From NCBI RefSeq assembly GCF_030463565.1, contig NC_134662.1, forward strand, positions 2,480,001 through 2,544,000: a stretch of 64,000 nt of DNA, read 5' to 3'. Positions 61,912-64,000 of the stretch are shown here, piece after piece. The translations under genes were made by a program, and so were the position numbers. The notes beneath the pieces are model-generated. The model was not told the origin of the DNA and ran no database searches. It was given only the letters and a program-made list of their open reading frames with translations. This stretch comes from Pelecanus crispus (lineage: Eukaryota; Chordata; Aves; Pelecaniformes; Pelecanidae). Numbering within the stretch: the stretch's first letter is position 1; the number at the start of each line of letters is the position of its first letter.

Positions 61912-63900
61912 ACGCCAGCCTGCTTGCACCCCCCCGTGTCACCCTGCCTGCGCTGGGACAGGGTCCGGGTGCCCACCTCACTGGGAGCTCCCCTCTCTGT
62001 GCTGGAGCCTTACCCCATGGAGGTGGTTCCGGACCCCAGGAACCTGGGACAAACAGCACCGTAACACCGGGAACAAGCACAGCCCCCAGCCCAGCCAGGG
62101 CTCCTGCATTCACGCCCCTGCCGTGGGCTCCGTTGTCCCTTGCAGCGGTGCCAAGCTCCCGGGCAGCCACAGCAGGGCCGGGAAGATGCCAAGCTCGCAG
62201 GGCAATAACGCAGTGCACCCCATCAGCACCCCCACCCCACGCGGGGACAGTGCTCACCGTTAGCCATTCCTCCTTGGAGCTCTCTTCTTGCCCCTCTCCG
62301 CTCCTGCTAAAGCCTCCCACAAATGCGGATGATTTGGTTAATTAGGCTTTGAGGATGAGAGAAGCCAATTCCCTCATGAGGGCTGACTCCCTTCCAGGGC
62401 AGAATTGTCGCTTTTCTCTCTTCATCACTGCTTGGGCCGGGCCACCATTAGCCTTGCTGGTCACAGGGCTTAGGGGACACAGGCTGCTGAAGCGGAGTGT
62501 CCCGTGCCCTTGATCTGTTGACAGCCGACGAGCATCACCTGAGCGATTCAGTTACATTTTCTGCATCTGACAGTGGTTTTCAAGCAGGGTTTGGCAGCGT
62601 GTCCTCCATTTTATAGATGGGGAAACTGAGGGATGAAATCAGGGATAAGGAGCAGGACACAGCGCTGATTTAATGCCATGGGCTCCCCTATTTGATGTTC
62701 TTGCCTGAATTGGCTCCATTTGTGCCGGATGTTGCCAGGAGAAATGTCAACAGCTCTCCCGGCTTGGGTGCCTTATCGGTTCCACTTGCAACTTCCATCC
62801 CTTGCAGCAGCCCAGCACCTTGCTGATGGAGATTTCTGGCTGCGTCCTACTGCTCATTTGCTCCAGGATGTGGATTTATAATTTCATTGCAGGCACAAGC
62901 ATCTCAGGCTTTCCCATTTGAGTTTCATCCCCAGCCTTATCCCTGGATCTGCAGTTAAAACCAGGAGATTTACATGGGTGTGAAGGAATTTCATTACTGT
63001 TTTAAACAATAACAATTTATCTGCTTAATAAAAGATGAAAAATCCAAGCATGAGAAATGCAACTGGTTTAGTTGGAGATGTATTTTTAAGAGGCCGGTGT
63101 GTGGGGGAAGGGCGCGCTGGAGCAATCCGCGTTTCATTTCAGTTCCCCGGGATGAAAAGGTGATTCTGGCTAATTTGAACCTAGTCATTAAGCCACTGTT
63201 TCAAAAATGCAGAGTCAATTAGAGAGCATCCCCCCTGCCCTTGCTCCGCAGGCCTGCCTTGTTATTAATCAAGGGACAGGGGGAATTGCTTCATCCCTAC
63301 TGCTGGCGCTCCTGTTGCTGGGAGCCAAGTGCCGATCTGATTTTGTCTGATGGAAGATGCTTTCCTGCCTGCTGCCCAGGGTTAGGGTTGATTTTGGGGG
63401 GGCAGGGTGCTGGCAATGCAGCGGGGGAGCTGCGGGAGCCGGGGTCGAAAGGGGCCACCTCGTCCTTGTCCCCTCTCCAAGCCTCTCATCAGAAAAACAA
63501 GTTATTTATGTCCCACCGTGTCCCCTTTGTACAATTATTTTGCTTTGAGGGAAGCCGAGGCACAGACAAGTGATTCGGCCAGGATAAGGGAAAAGGCAGG
63601 TTTGTGAGGAAAGCCCGTGACGTGGGGTTTAGCTCAGCCCCGCTCCCCCTCTGGGTGCGCCCCGGCTGCCACCTCCTCCCGTTAGCTTTGGTGCCCTTTC
63701 AGCACCACTTCGGGCTTTAACGAAGGAACAGGCCAAAGCTGCGGAGAAAAGGTGCCAGGCTGAGGTTAACAGCTCTGCTTCCCGGAGCCGGAGCCCCGCA
63801 GCCCCGCGCTGGACATTGGAGATGCCCACGGGGCCGTGTCCCTGGGTCTTGCTCTCCAAAGAATTCAAATTGGCTTCAAGATGAGCAAAAATCAAAAAGG
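61912..63900. other. Non-coding sequence, no gene recognised
   Basis: I see no exon here. It holds a MIR-like remnant at about 62600-62690 and otherwise unique sequence of moderate GC. Under the LINGO3 model this lies upstream of the promoter. Confidence 0.55.
62600..62690 (+). repeat. MIR-like SINE remnant
   Basis: CCATTTTATAGATGGGGAAACTGAGGGATGAAATCAGGGA follows the MIR core ('ttttacagatgggaaactgaggc'). The 3' part is diverged. Confidence 0.5.
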
Positions 63901-63912
63901 ACCTTACTTATG

Positions 63913-64000
63913 GGTAGATGTGGCACTTGGGGACATGGTTCAGTCTAGTCTAGCCTTGATTGGCTTAGAGGAGACTTGGTAGTGTAGGTTAATGGTTGGA
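63913..64000 (+). repeat. CR1 LINE 3' end, cut by the window edge
   Basis: From GGTAGATGTGGCACTTGGGG onward this matches the copy at 43811-44038, including the GTCTAGTCTA...GATTGGCTTAGAG segment. It runs off the window within GGTTAATGGTTGGA. It is truncated at the 5' end near 63913. Confidence 0.9.

Noticed and set aside
60823-62345. Several plus-strand frames of 400-460 codons rich in Pro, Gly, Ala and Arg
   Set aside because: They run through a CpG island and the 51/52-bp minisatellite in all three frames at once. Few stops are expected in such GC-rich sequence, and no domain is recognisable.

Overview
This is a window of nuclear DNA from a vertebrate, almost certainly a bird. Three genes are recognisable: OAZ1 (+), PEAK3 (-) and LINGO3 (-). 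Their order and orientation match human chromosome 19p13.3 (OAZ1, PEAK3/C19orf35, LINGO3), a block that in birds lies on a GC-rich microchromosome. The bird assignment rests on CR1 LINE 3' ends with the typical ATTCTATGA tails, short introns, high GC in the right half and the absence of any Alu/B1-type SINE. There is no prokaryotic or viral content. Most long open frames in the right half are GC-rich shadows.

Layout. Positions 1-9.5 kb hold no gene I can support, apart from worn CR1-like sequence. From 9.55 to about 18.4 kb the minus strand carries exon-like pieces: a hydrophobic terminal exon with a poly(A) signal near 9.6 kb, another possible terminal exon near 14 kb, and phase-compatible internal exons at 16.5, 17.3 and 17.7 kb. 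These suggest one or two unidentified genes facing away from OAZ1. A CpG island at 18.06-19.4 kb with four CCAAT boxes and a TATA box drives OAZ1 and may be bidirectional. OAZ1 occupies 18.9-23.1 kb in five exons. Its decoding needs a +1 ribosomal frameshift at a UCC-UGA site, and both stems of the 3' pseudoknot can be read from the sequence. PEAK3 lies tail-to-tail with OAZ1 (three coding exons, 26.66-29.29 kb). LINGO3 has its whole coding sequence in one exon (36.08-37.90 kb). The LINGO3 coding exon starts with a splice acceptor and carries three short upstream ORFs. The last of these stops inside an AUGA overlapping the conserved start codon.

From 38 to 60.7 kb I see only non-coding sequence with two CR1 copies and MIR-like remnants. 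A second CpG island at 60.75-61.46 kb contains a clean minus-strand splice donor and is the best candidate for the LINGO3 promoter and first exon. Beside it is a 51/52-bp minisatellite of about seven to eight copies. The window ends inside a third CR1 copy.

Function. The genes are neighbours by ancestry rather than partners. OAZ1 senses polyamines and sends ornithine decarboxylase to the proteasome. PEAK3 is a pseudokinase scaffold for Grb2/Crk/14-3-3 signalling. LINGO3 is a neuronal LRR-Ig membrane protein.
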